From Trichomonas vaginalis G3 (lineage: Eukaryota; Parabasalia; Trichomonadida; Trichomonadidae), in the NCBI RefSeq assembly GCF_026262505.1, contig NC_067205.1, forward strand, positions 6,634,001 to 6,698,000: a stretch of 64,000 nucleotides of DNA, written 5' to 3'. Below the pieces are notes generated by a model. It was not told where the DNA came from, ran no database searches, and saw nothing but the letters and a program-made list of their open reading frames with translations. This document shows, piece after piece, positions 1 through 9,502 of this stretch. The stretch's first letter is position 1. Every line of letters starts with the position of its first letter. The position numbers were made by a program, and so were the translations under genes.

Positions 1-400
1 TTGGACTCTTTGGCGACGGACTGTACAAAGATTGATTTTCTTTTGATTTCAGTTTTGATGGAGAGTAAATCCTTGATTTTGAAGTTAAGCACTCAACGGA
101 TGTATGGAAATAGATCTTTGGAGGTGATTGCGTTGACTTATCCGTTAAAGATGGTGTTGATTTTTGGCTAGAATGAGAAGTATTGTGCTTTTGAGCTCTG
201 TTCTGTGGGGTTATTGGTGATTGTGACATGTTTGGAGCTTCAGCAATTGTTTTTGGTGTATCAACCTGTTTATTTCTGGAAGAAGATCTAGTTTTTGAAG
301 CTTTTGATGATCCAGAAATAACACTAGGTACAGGAGACTTTGAATCTATCTCTGAATTGTTTCTAGGAGAACGTAATTGCTGAAAACGTTTCGACTTCAT
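1..400 (-). CDS. Ser/Pro/Lys-rich protein, 5' part only
   Basis: An open frame starts at an ATG at 400 and runs leftwards off the window edge, giving 133 codons with no stop. The protein begins MKSKRFQQLRSPRNNSEIDS and is rich in Ser, Thr, Pro, Lys and Gln, so it is low-complexity and probably disordered. Many short S-P and T-P pairs could be proline-directed phosphorylation sites. No domain, signal peptide or membrane segment is visible in this part. Any folded domain would lie beyond the edge. Codon use looks normal for the region. The ATG is preceded by TTCAGTAAAAA, a spacing seen again before the kinase at 3217. I do not recognise the family. Confidence 0.6.
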   Translation of the reverse strand, partial: MKSKRFQQLRSPRNNSEIDSKSPVPSVISGSSKASKTRSSSRNKQVDTPKTIAEAPNMSQSPITPQNRAQKHNTSHSSQKSTPSLTDKSTQSPPKIYFHTSVECLTSKSRIYSPSKLKSKENQSLYSPSPKSP

Positions 401-802
401 TTTTTACTGAACTTTTTTTTTCTTGCAGCAATAGAAAAGATGTAAGGTGAAAATTGTTTCACGAAAATCAAAAAATAAAACTCTATATAAGCAATTGAAT
501 TCTATTTCACAAGATATCAGCATAAAATTGCATAATTGATTTACAATTAATGTTACCGAAGAGCAAACATGTTAAGTTCGTAATGACATATACGGATACT
601 ATTGCATGCATTGCGCTTATTTCCTATCAATTGATCAAATATTTCATGACAATGATTTACACTTAATTTCGTTCTGATTCATATATTGATTGTTCTAAAT
701 ATATTTATACAATAAATATATTTTAAAAAAATAAGCTTCTAGGGGAATGGAATATCATCTTTACTTATTAACGTAAAATAAATTGTTTAAACTAAGAACA
801 AA
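401..802. other. AT-rich intergenic stretch
   Basis: The 400 bases between the gene at the left edge and the glycine-rich gene (tail side) hold poly-A/T runs only. I see no open frame, repeat or clear regulatory site. Confidence 0.6.
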
Positions 803-2671
803 TTATTTTATTTTAAAAGTACTTCTGGTAGTCATGACTATAATAAGGAACATAGCATATCGCATGTTCATGCATGGAAGCACGTTTGACACATGTTTAC
901 AATTTAATTCCGAAGAATATGCAAAAGCATGAACAAATTTATTTGATTCACAATTTTTATCATCAACAGCATATATTTTCAAATAATGTATTCCATTATT
1001 AGTTTGTTGGAATATAGTTCTTGTTATATGAAATTCATTCCATTGGTCATTCACTACGGGATATGTTTGATGATGATATACATTAGTGTTATCAATAGAC
1101 GTGTAAATCGCAACATTTCCATTAAAATCTAAGTCTCTATAATGTCCAATTATAGAGAAATCATCTCTTTCTTGTAAAATATAAGACAAATTATTGGAAA
1201 CATTAATATCAGGAGATCTATTTGTAACAATGGTAAAAGGAAAACTATAAATATTAGAACTGATGTTATATTCATCTATCGCGTAAATTGACAATCTATT
1301 AGAATGTCCAGGAGTATAACCAAAAGGAATTTCTACATTAATAAATGTAGAATTGATTTTGTTATTACATATAACAGTTTTGTTTGTATAATTAAAATAA
1401 TTGTCTCCTATATATATCGTTGCAAAAGTGTCATCAAAAATGTCAAAATACAAAGTTATCTTTTCTCCTCTAATATATTTATCTTTTGGTTCTGATTTCA
1501 GGGTCAGTTTTGGTTCTTTGTTGACTAATATAGTGAAGGATGTTTCTGATTTGGTGCCGGATTTAGAGGTGATTGTGTAACTAATTGTGTAATAACCGGA
1601 TTTTTTGGGGAGGAGGAAATTATCTGTAAATCTGTGTTCTCTTCCTTTGTCATCAAATGAATGGATTTCTGCGGATTCATTGGAGGAAAACGTTCTGTTT
1701 AATGTGCCTTTTTCTCCTGTTCCTAGGGAATTGACACTGAATTCCATCGAAAATGATGTTTCTGGATAATAATATTCAGAGAGATTAGTGTGTGGATTGA
1801 GGAAATATCCGAGGATAGTGATTCTGGCAGCGCCATTTCCATTATTTCCTGTTCTTTGGGTTCCATCCATTTTAGTGATGGTTTCGTTTCCGCCGATAGT
1901 TTGAGCAATTATATCTCTGTACGATATAACACCCCCTATATATCCAGAACCTCCCCCTGCAATAACAGGATCGGAGCGAGTGGAGCCTTTAGTGAATCCA
2001 CCAAAATAACCACCGCCACCTCCTCCTGAATATGCATTAACACATCTAATTCCTGTTTGTCCTTGTCCAAGTGCATTTCCAGTGGTTTGACTCGCTGCAG
2101 TTCCATAATTACCACTGCCATCTCTTGGTCGACCTGCTTCTAAGCCGCCACTGAATCCAGTATCCGAATAAGAATTCACAAGTCTTCCATTACCTCCAGC
2201 ACCTCCTGCAACAATGATTCTGCTTTCAAAATTAGTATTTCCAACTCTTATATCAGAGGCACTTTCGCCTCCACCACCAGCATCATCATAATTAGAGCTA
2301 ACATCAACTGTATCTTGCGGCGAATCTCCTCCGCCGTTAAACCCACCTCTTGCTGTGTAAGTTGATGGAGAATTTGGATCTTGGCCTCTTCCACCAACGT
2401 AAACATAAACTGTGGATTCGGAGTCCAGTTTCATGACCCCGACAGAGTATCCTCCCATTCCTTTCGCTGGGATAATAGTGGCTGAATTAGAGAAGCTTCC
2501 GCCACCTTGGGCACCCCAAACTTCGACTTTGTATATGCCTGCTGGGAGTTTTGTATAGTAGTAGGTGCAATCATAGGTAGAACTACATGGATAAGTGAAT
2601 TCAGCAACAGTTCCGTTAAAATTAACATTGTTAGTTCCTGTTGATGGATTTCCTAACTGCCATTGGTCCAT
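803..2671 (-). CDS. Glycine-rich protein with Ig-like C-terminal region
   Basis: 622 residues from an ATG at 2671. Residues 15-290 form a glycine-rich domain that starts with the hallmark AGIYKVEVWGAQGGG and continues with runs such as IVVAGGAGGNG, GGGGGGYFGGF and IAGGGSGYIGG. This is the Gly_rich family (related to the glycine-rich domain of ALK/LTK receptors), which is expanded in trichomonads. Residues 300-590 are beta-rich, with several N-x-S/T sites and phrases like YTISYTITSKSGTKS that resemble Ig- or cadherin-like modules of trichomonad surface proteins. I see no N-terminal signal peptide and no membrane helix, so the location is uncertain. A shorter relative lies at 6073-6987. The specific function is unknown. 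Confidence 0.85.
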   Translation of the reverse strand: MDQWQLGNPSTGTNNVNFNGTVAEFTYPCSSTYDCTYYYTKLPAGIYKVEVWGAQGGGSFSNSATIIPAKGMGGYSVGVMKLDSESTVYVYVGGRGQDPNSPSTYTARGGFNGGGDSPQDTVDVSSNYDDAGGGGESASDIRVGNTNFESRIIVAGGAGGNGRLVNSYSDTGFSGGLEAGRPRDGSGNYGTAASQTTGNALGQGQTGIRCVNAYSGGGGGGYFGGFTKGSTRSDPVIAGGGSGYIGGVISYRDIIAQTIGGNETITKMDGTQRTGNNGNGAARITILGYFLNPHTNLSEYYYPETSFSMEFSVNSLGTGEKGTLNRTFSSNESAEIHSFDDKGREHRFTDNFLLPKKSGYYTISYTITSKSGTKSETSFTILVNKEPKLTLKSEPKDKYIRGEKITLYFDIFDDTFATIYIGDNYFNYTNKTVICNNKINSTFINVEIPFGYTPGHSNRLSIYAIDEYNISSNIYSFPFTIVTNRSPDINVSNNLSYILQERDDFSIIGHYRDLDFNGNVAIYTSIDNTNVYHHQTYPVVNDQWNEFHITRTIFQQTNNGIHYLKIYAVDDKNCESNKFVHAFAYSSELNCKHVSNVLPCMNMRYAMFLIIVMTTRSTFKIK

Positions 2672-3216
2672 TGATTATTTTTTATTAATTCCTAGGTCAA
2701 TTATACAAATGGGGCAACTTAATGTCGCCCCGAATTTTTTTTGACAACTTTTTTTTTCTCAGTAAAACTCAGAAATTTTTATCCTCTCAAATATTTGAAA
2801 AATTTCACAATTCAAATTAGTCATTCTCATTTCATTCTTTTTAAAATCAAATGAAATTTAGCTGAATCAAACCGTTTTTTATGTATATTTCAAGAATTAT
2901 CAACCAAATGAAAACCAATACTAAAATTCAACCTCATTTTTCTTTGTAAACTTTTCAAATAAAAATGGTGTGAAAATTAAGATTTTTAATAAGATCATGA
3001 TTCAACAATAAATGCTTATTTTATTTGTCTTCTCAATTAAAATCAAAATTGAGAATGTACTATTGAATTTTTGCATCCGCTATTTGTCTACATTTTAATT
3101 TTTTCAATTGTAAGATACAATCTAAATTTTATTTCCATATAAGATATATTAAATGAATCTCTTTTAGTCAAAGAACCATTTTGATTAACCACATTGAATT
3201 ATTATTTTATTCAGTA
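2672..3216. other. Divergent intergenic region
   Basis: 545 bases of AT-rich DNA separate the divergently read glycine-rich and kinase genes, so both promoters should lie here. A short GGGGC...GCCCC inverted repeat sits at 2711-2731. No canonical TCATTT initiator is found close to either start. Confidence 0.5.
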
Positions 3217-4140
3217 ATGGAATCCTCAGAGGTAATCGAGAGAATTCTTAACGAAAAAGGATACGAAATATGCAAATTCATTAACAAAGGGGGCTTTGGT
3301 ACATGCTTCCTTGTTCATTCATTGAAATATAACACAGATTTTGTCTGCAAAGTTTCTCCACAAACAATTGATGGCAAAAGTAAGATCTTATCTCACAAAA
3401 GGGAGATAAATGCTTTAATTAATTTAAACCATCCAAACATAGTTCGTGTTTATGACCAGTTTATAAGTGATAACTACCAGTTCATTGTACTTGAATACTG
3501 CCAAAATGGATCATTGCAGAGCATATTGAAACAGAAAGAAAAGATACCCACTGAAAGTGTAATTAAATACACAAGGGATATAATTGAAGCATTATTTTAT
3601 ATGCATTCTAATGGTTTTGCACATTGCGATATCAAACCAGGTAATATACTCATTGATAACTATGATAGAGCAAAATTATGTGATTTTGGCTTATCAGAAT
3701 TTTTTGACAGTGAATTGCGAACATCTGATCATTTCTGTGGCTCCATTAATTACATGGCACCAGAAGTAATCTATAACAAGACATTTGATCCCTTCAAAGC
3801 TGATATTTGGTCCCTTGGAATTACAATTTATTATTTACTTGCTGGAAGAACTCCATTTTTCGGATCCAATACAAGTTCTATTCTTGAAGAAATGAAAGGC
3901 GGAATCCAGCCAATAAAAAATGTAACAAAAAGATTGAACAGATTAATTCAAATGTGCTTGGTATTTGATGCAAGTAGCCGACCAACAATGGAAGAGCTTC
4001 GTAAATATGCTTCAAAATACCTTATTCAGATACAAAGTGAAAAAGTTTCGGGTCATTCGTTAATTCAGAGAGCTGCAAGGAGATGCATCATTGATGGCTC
4101 AAGGAGATTAACAAGAGTATCTAATAGTTTTGTTTGTTAA
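3217..4140 (+). CDS. Ser/Thr protein kinase (HCD type)
   Basis: 307 residues if started at the ATG at 3217; the frame opens further up at a TTG but has no earlier ATG. This is a complete kinase domain: glycine loop NKGGFGT at 24-29, ATP-binding Lys45 in VCKVS, alpha-C Glu63, catalytic HCDIKPGN at 136-143 (Asp138), DFG at 156-158, APE at 181-183 and the conserved Asp in ADIWSLG near 196. The Arg of HRD is Cys, common in trichomonad CAMK/NEK-like kinases. All catalytic residues are present, so it should be active. About 45 basic residues follow the domain. The stop lies in TTAAAT, fitting the TAAA poly(A) signal. Broken relatives lie at 12631-13571 and 17211-17456. Confidence 0.9.
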   Translation: MESSEVIERILNEKGYEICKFINKGGFGTCFLVHSLKYNTDFVCKVSPQTIDGKSKILSHKREINALINLNHPNIVRVYDQFISDNYQFIVLEYCQNGSLQSILKQKEKIPTESVIKYTRDIIEALFYMHSNGFAHCDIKPGNILIDNYDRAKLCDFGLSEFFDSELRTSDHFCGSINYMAPEVIYNKTFDPFKADIWSLGITIYYLLAGRTPFFGSNTSSILEEMKGGIQPIKNVTKRLNRLIQMCLVFDASSRPTMEELRKYASKYLIQIQSEKVSGHSLIQRAARRCIIDGSRRLTRVSNSFVC

Positions 4141-4612
4141 ATACGGATATATTATGTGAGAATAAAATTTTATATTATATTCTTTAATTAATGATATATT
4201 AAGATTAACCACGCTATAAGACTTCAAAATATAGTGGACTTGCGTCATTTACGAACATTTCTGAAATTGAAAAATGATCGCTAATACATTTTTCAATTTT
4301 AATGATCTAAATCCTTTTGATTAGGCCACATTATTAAGAAAATTGCCAACTAAGATTGACTCGTAGTTTTTATCTTTTTCATATTGAGTCGATTTAAAAT
4401 GCAGCAACTTATCATGGCCAAATTCAAAAGAAATTGAGAGGGTTACGCATGTATTTGCCTTAGTGTTGTTGCAAGGAAATAAAACTAATTATTTTTCGAA
4501 TATTTTCTAAATTCAGACCGAAAAAAGATCATGAATAGAATAAAAAGTTATAAAATAACAAAAACAAACATAATATTTATAATTACACAAATAATTCATG
4601 ATATAAAATCTA
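4141..4612. other. Intergenic, convergent 3' ends
   Basis: About 470 bases lie between the kinase and the convergent ER-protein gene. Only AT-rich sequence is seen; no gene or repeat. Confidence 0.5.
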
Positions 4613-5698
4613 TTATCCATAAAATTGAAGGTTTCTAATGAATTCAATAAAATTTTCATCGGAGTATTCGGTCGGACATGCGATTGGTGAACCGAATTCT
4701 GCTAAAGAAACGTTTTCATTGATGGGATGTATGGAAAATCCTCGAATTCGATCGTAACACATTGGTTTTAGTATTATCTTCTGGTTCTCTTCTGATTCAT
4801 ATATTAAATTCTTTCCGTAATACGTCAAATTAAAGTTTGTAGTCTGATTAAACTCAGAATAAGTCAAATTAATGATATTATTCAGAGTAATCGATCCTTC
4901 TACGCAAGGATATGATATTGTAACGTTCCTCGTGGCGTAATCAAGCCATTCGCGCTCTCCTGATAAAAATTGTTTCATAAATGATGAAAAATTCATCAAA
5001 TCATAGCCTAATCTCGAATATTCACTTTCGTATTTCGCAGATTGATGTATTAAATTTTCTTTTTCGACAAGTAAATTCGAAAAAAATATCATATAAGTGA
5101 AATTCAACGTTCTGTATGCGTTGAGAAGTACTTTTTTATAAAGATCATTTTCTATTTGAGCTTTTTCTTCTTCCCATCCACATAACATTTTCGTTAAATT
5201 CAGTGTTAAGACAGCAATTTTAAAAAATTGAGTGTATTTTTTGTCCATATACTCAGTCATGTTATGGATACCTAAACACGCGCTTGTTTCATTCAATATT
5301 CTTGAAGAAAGTATTGAAGTATTTATAATTGAGGATTGATAAAGATTTTGAACGTATAATTGCTCTAGTCGTAGTTTCCTTTTAACATCTTCATATATTT
5401 GGGATACTTCATCAACTCTATGAATGTTGTATATCGATTGTTGAATTGAATTTTGAAATAAATTTTTAATTTCGTCTGTAAAGAATGATAAATTAACCGG
5501 ACAAGTGTTTTTACAATGGACATTAACGTTTTCTATTTCATCAGATCCATCGCAACAGTCACATTTTGAATCATTATATTTTGAAAGTTGAATTATTTGA
5601 TCACTATGAATACATCGAAATATTTTCATGTCATTATCCATGCTGGTATATAAATTTTTGAAAAATATAGTACCAAACATGGAAAGACATATGATCAT
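4613..5698 (-). CDS. Glucosidase II beta subunit-like ER protein
   Basis: 361 residues from an ATG at 5698. An N-terminal hydrophobic stretch (MIICLSMFGTIFFKNLY) looks like a signal peptide or anchor. Around residues 35-60 comes the PRKCSH/GIIbeta-type LDL-A signature: a Cys in FRCIHS, then YNDSKCDCCDGSDE, with the Ca-binding acidic cluster, and a further Cys pair. A helical, charged middle (75-230) may be a coiled coil, as in the family. The protein carries many N-x-S/T sites, in keeping with ER entry. Known GIIbeta proteins are longer (about 500) and end in a mannose-binding MRH domain; the C-terminus here has only scattered Cys and no convincing MRH. The role in N-glycan-dependent folding control is inferred from the signature alone. 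Confidence 0.65.
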   Translation of the reverse strand: MIICLSMFGTIFFKNLYTSMDNDMKIFRCIHSDQIIQLSKYNDSKCDCCDGSDEIENVNVHCKNTCPVNLSFFTDEIKNLFQNSIQQSIYNIHRVDEVSQIYEDVKRKLRLEQLYVQNLYQSSIINTSILSSRILNETSACLGIHNMTEYMDKKYTQFFKIAVLTLNLTKMLCGWEEEKAQIENDLYKKVLLNAYRTLNFTYMIFFSNLLVEKENLIHQSAKYESEYSRLGYDLMNFSSFMKQFLSGEREWLDYATRNVTISYPCVEGSITLNNIINLTYSEFNQTTNFNLTYYGKNLIYESEENQKIILKPMCYDRIRGFSIHPINENVSLAEFGSPIACPTEYSDENFIEFIRNLQFYG

Positions 5699-6072
5699 TT
5701 TTAATTTTTTATATCACATGTCATTAGTCATAAAATCAAATTTCGCCATGCATTTCGGAAAGCTTTTTACAATAGGAATCTTGAAAAAGCATAAGCTCTT
5801 CTGATTAAAAACATTTGGTTGAGAGATTTTTCAAGAAGAAGTGTTTTCTAAAAATATGAGTATTCACATTCATTTGCAAATTGGCTACATAAGTTAAATT
5901 CTGGATAACACTACCAAAATAAGAAATTATTCTGTTAAAATATTTGAGATTTCTCAAGAACTGTCCTCACGTGTATAAATATCCAAGAAAGGCAGAAAAC
6001 TACGATATTCATATCCCATTGGATTAGCTTCAGCTTTAAAAAATAAAAATCAAAAATTTAAACATTTTATGT
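5699..6072. other. Intergenic stretch
   Basis: About 370 bases lie between two same-strand genes. They should contain the promoter of the ER-protein gene, but no TCATTT initiator stands close to its ATG. No other feature seen. Confidence 0.45.
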
Positions 6073-6987
6073 TTACTTTGAGTTAAAATTAATACAAATA
6101 GGATTCAAAGAGAGGAAAAATCTTAATAGATTTATCTTATTGTTAAATTGAAATTTCCAATGAGTCCTATTTAGCTTCGTAATCCGAGCATAACCATTCC
6201 CTGCGTTTCCAATTCTTTCAATTCCATATGGGTCAAGAAAAGTCTGGTTTCCATCTATAGTTTTTGCTTCAAATAAGTAATAATCAAGGTTAAGAAGGCA
6301 TCCTTGTGGATAGTAATGTGCAGTACTCCTTGTATAAACGTATCCACTACCACCAGAACCACCATCCAGATCACCACTGCTTTGTGGTGTTTTGCATTGA
6401 GTTGTGGTTCCATTTGTGCTTCCACCGCCATACCATCCGCCACCAGCTCCGCCTCCGCTAATGCATGAATATGCTCCATGTCCGAATTGAGAGCCATGTC
6501 CCGGTGATGTTTGGCCTGCTGCGTAATTATTTCCTGCACCAGAAACAATTCCGCCACCGAAACCACCTGGATCTCCATATTCTCCACCTCCACCCCCTCC
6601 ACCGGCTACTATTACTCTGGCGTATAGACTTGGAGAATTAATCCTAAAATCAGATGCGCCTCCGCCGCCGGATCCGGGATCAGAAGTTGCTCTAGGATCA
6701 CAATATGACAGAGCTCCACCATTGAAGCCACCAGGAGCTATTTGACCATGATATGTTGTAGCAATTCCACCTTGGCCGCCAACGAAAGCATACAGCGTAG
6801 TTTTTTCTAAGATACATAAGATTCCTACCGAATATCCACCTTTTCCTCCGTAACCAAGTTCAGTATTGTTTGGTTCGAGATCTCGACCACCTCCCTGGGC
6901 TCCCCAAACTTCAAGCTTATAACACCCAGAAGGTAATTGAACTGATTGGTTACTTCCTGTATATGAAAAATTCCATACAGATGTCAC
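6073..6987 (-). CDS. Glycine-rich protein, short form, no ATG start
   Basis: An open frame of 304 codons. It opens after a TGA, its first possible start is a GTG at 6987, and it contains no Met at all. The product has the same fold signature as the gene at 803-2671: WNFSYTGSNQSVQLPSG, then CYKLEVWGAQGGG, and Gly runs such as VIVAGGGGGGGE. It lacks the Ig-like C-terminal part and ends in an AT-rich, hydrophobic tail. The reading frame is clean over 900 bases, so the coding part is under selection or was lost recently. Either the true start lies in an unrecognised upstream exon, or the 5' end has decayed. No trichomonad intron motif (ACTAACACACAG) was found nearby. Confidence 0.65.
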   Translation of the reverse strand: MTSVWNFSYTGSNQSVQLPSGCYKLEVWGAQGGGRDLEPNNTELGYGGKGGYSVGILCILEKTTLYAFVGGQGGIATTYHGQIAPGGFNGGALSYCDPRATSDPGSGGGGASDFRINSPSLYARVIVAGGGGGGGEYGDPGGFGGGIVSGAGNNYAAGQTSPGHGSQFGHGAYSCISGGGAGGGWYGGGSTNGTTTQCKTPQSSGDLDGGSGGSGYVYTRSTAHYYPQGCLLNLDYYLFEAKTIDGNQTFLDPYGIERIGNAGNGYARITKLNRTHWKFQFNNKINLLRFFLSLNPICINFNSK

Positions 6988-7113
6988 AAATCATAGATTT
7001 TGGTTGGAATAATGAATAAAACTTCTAAAATTTTTCGGAAAATGTATTTACATAATATGAGTAAGTTGACGAATACTATAAAGTGATAAAAATAAATTAA
7101 CCTTAATTTTACA

Positions 7114-7121
7114 CAAAATTA
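7114..7121. repeat. Target site duplication CAAAATTA, left copy
   Basis: Eight bases immediately outside the left inverted repeat are repeated exactly at 9335-9342. Confidence 0.85.
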
Positions 7122-7140
7122 AGAGGTAGGGCAACGATAG
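7122..7140 (+). repeat. Left TIR of the 2.2 kb transposon
   Basis: 19 bases, exact reverse complement of 9316-9334. Confidence 0.85.
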
Positions 7141-8203
7141 AAAATTTCACATGAAAAAATCAATTTCGAAAAAAATTTGGAAAATCAAAGTATTTGATAA
7201 TTAGTCAAATAATCAATTTACATCGTTTTTACTCATAAAAAACAACTAATTTTTGATTTTGATATCATATTTGATAAATACTCATTCCAGAGTTGACGTA
7301 ATGTATTAATTATTGTTAGAGATATTGCTTTCGCAGCAAAATTCTTATTTCATGAAAGAAAAAAAAATGATTTTATTCCAACAAAAACAAGTAAACAGAT
7401 GAATGGAAACGTACTATATTTTCATAAATGTAGTAATCAGCGTGTCAGCTTTTGTTTATCATGTTCGAGTCAAAATGTATTAACTTGTAATAAGAAATAT
7501 TCGAAGATTATATGAAGTATTGAGCATTCTTTGTAGAAATATTTGTAATTCATTACTAACATATATAATAAAGTTGTTTTTTTTCCCTTATTGCAATAAT
7601 TTTGTCTGATTTTAATAACTTTTCATGTATACGAGTTGTGTGAATATGCATCATAATATGCGTAAATATACTTATTTGCGACGAATAATGTGGTTGCATA
7701 ATGGAGGTGCTAAATTTTGATTTTTAATATGGGGCTTTGGTATGTATAATCATGTTCTTATCTCAACGTAGGAGTATTGGTGCAATATGATTAAAATTTA
7801 CGAGGTTGATCTTAAATTGAATAATTCTGGAGTATAAATCACAATGCAGCTAATTCTATGTTAAAGATAGATACAGATTGTAGTAATCAATTAGGGAGTA
7901 CAAATTCATTCTTTCATTTCTGTCGTATTGAGCAGAAAGGAAGAGATCATAACCCTAGGAAAAAAAAGCCCAAATTTGTCACTTTTCATAGTACGTTAAA
8001 CTCAATTCGCTCGGCGAATGCCGAGCACACGTACTCATCATTCAACATAATATTCTCATTCTTTGGTTATTATAGTGCCAGACAACACAAGATTTCAAAG
8101 AATTACTTGAGTTTTCAATTAATCTTAATCCGATTTTAGATTTATCGAGAACTCCATCATCACAATCACATACTTCAGTGCGGTAACTACAATTATCCAT
8201 ATA

Positions 8204-8264
8204 CAGAAGGAAGTTCTTTTCGAACAACTCATTTGGAGTCTGTTTTGGAAAGAACTTCTTTCTG
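8204..8264. repeat. Imperfect inverted repeat inside the transposon
   Basis: CAGAAGGAAGTTCTTT on the left pairs with AAAGAACTTCTTTCTG on the right with one mismatch, around a loop of about 29 bases. Confidence 0.5.
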
Positions 8265-8461
8265 TCCGACTTAATTTCATAGTTCCTGATCAACCAAAAG
8301 ACAGAAACCACACACTATCTACTTAGGAAAGGAGTTCTTTCTAAATCTTCCTTAAATTGAGATTTTACGAGAGATAACCCTTCTATTGCACTTAAAAATG
8401 AACATTTTGATATCTTTAGTATCACACATGGTCATATATAGTATTTCATCTACATGAATAC

Positions 8462-8510
8462 ATTCATCTTTCGAAGTCTCTCATTAAATGGGAGGCTTCG
8501 AAAGATGAAT
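8462..8510. repeat. 15-bp perfect hairpin inside the transposon
   Basis: ATTCATCTTTCGAAG (8462-8476) is the exact reverse complement of 8496-8510, with a 19-base loop that itself has a short CTC/GAG pairing. Confidence 0.7.
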
Positions 8511-9315
8511 CGTTTTATTCATACAACTTTAAATCTCGAACACATTTAGAGAGTGAGTATATCATTTTATTCTTGTTTTGAGTTTATTCTGATTCAAAAT
8601 TGCAGTGAAAACAGAAGTTCACACATCATATCTGAATGTGAGCTCATCTATACTTATACGATCTCAATACCTCCACTCTAAGCATAAGAGGTGAAGTTAT
8701 ATAAAAATTATCAGATGCGTTGAAGTCTCAAAAGTATTGCCTGAATGCTTGTTTCATATTTGTCCAAGTAGTTTCAATGAATAAATGTATTGTTTTTTAT
8801 AATTTCGATTTATTTTTAGAAAATATTCAATATAAACCTTTATTGTGTTATTTACATCTCATAAATTCTCTGTCTAAATCATATAAAAGCGCGTTTTACC
8901 CCTATGAATCAAGAAATTCATTCAATATTCATGGTATATTTATTAAATTTATACGATTTACTAATAATCAATATTATATCCTCATAAATAGCAATATATT
9001 TTGGTAATCTATGATAATCATATACAATATTTGAAATCAAATTTTCATTAGTTTAGGTTCCTTGTTAATAGTAAACCATTATATTTATTACTAATAATAA
9101 AATCTATGTGTCGTATTGAAATTCAATAAAATTACTTATTCGGTCCAAAAAAACAAATTAAATAAAATTTTTCTTTTTTTATGTAATTTTTGTTTTTCAT
9201 TTTTTTCAAGATCCTAAGTTATGTTCTAACTTTTGACATCATATCCTATCATGCTAGGCTATATATTATAGCATATCCAAAAGGCAAGGAAATCTATCAG
9301 AGAAGCCTTTTTGAC

Positions 9316-9334
9316 CTATCGTTGCCCTACCTCT
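9316..9334 (-). repeat. Right TIR of the 2.2 kb transposon
   Basis: Exact reverse complement of 7122-7140. Confidence 0.85.
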
Positions 9335-9342
9335 CAAAATTA
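9335..9342. repeat. Target site duplication CAAAATTA, right copy
   Basis: Exact copy of 7114-7121, directly abutting the right inverted repeat. Confidence 0.85.
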
Positions 9343-9434
9343 AAAGCAATTCAAATATGAAAAGCACAATGATCAAACATATTAATATAGAACAGCATAA
9401 TTTATTATATTGCTAATGTGTTTTATATCACATG

Positions 9435-9440
9435 TCATTT
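9435..9440 (+). promoter_or_regulatory. Possible TCATTT initiator
   Basis: Matches the trichomonad initiator TCAYTW. It lies 36-63 bases upstream of the candidate start codons of the Mcm10-like gene, farther than usual (about 5-20), so support is modest. Confidence 0.35.
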
Positions 9441-9502
9441 ATCGGTGGAGGAACTTCCTCTTTCGAATTTTTTTTATGATAAAAAAAGTTTTTTTGATAT
9501 TG

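Larger units (their letters stand above)
7122..9334. mobile_element. Non-autonomous DNA transposon with 19-bp TIRs (hAT- or MULE-like)
   Basis: A 2213-bp element bounded by perfect inverted repeats AGAGGTAGGGCAACGATAG (7122-7140, and its complement at 9316-9334). An exact 8-bp direct repeat CAAAATTA flanks it. An 8-bp duplication is typical of hAT elements; Mutator-like elements usually make 8-11 bp. The inside has only short frames (93, 89 and 95 codons) with no transposase motif, so it would need a transposase from elsewhere. It contains two internal hairpins, including a 15-bp one at 8462-8510. The perfect ends and duplication indicate a recent insertion. It ends about 70-160 bases upstream of the Mcm10-like gene and may affect its promoter. 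Confidence 0.8.

Noticed and set aside
8042-8311. Second glucosidase II beta fragment (VCDCDDGVLDKS)
   Set aside because: Only a short acidic/Cys match, no family context, and it lies inside the 2.2 kb transposon across an inverted repeat.
7858-9007. Transposase of the 2.2 kb element
   Set aside because: The three frames of about 90 codons show no DDE, zinc-finger or hAT dimerisation motif.
8720-9007. 95-codon plus-strand gene
   Set aside because: Low-complexity AT-driven composition within the transposon, with no recognisable domain.
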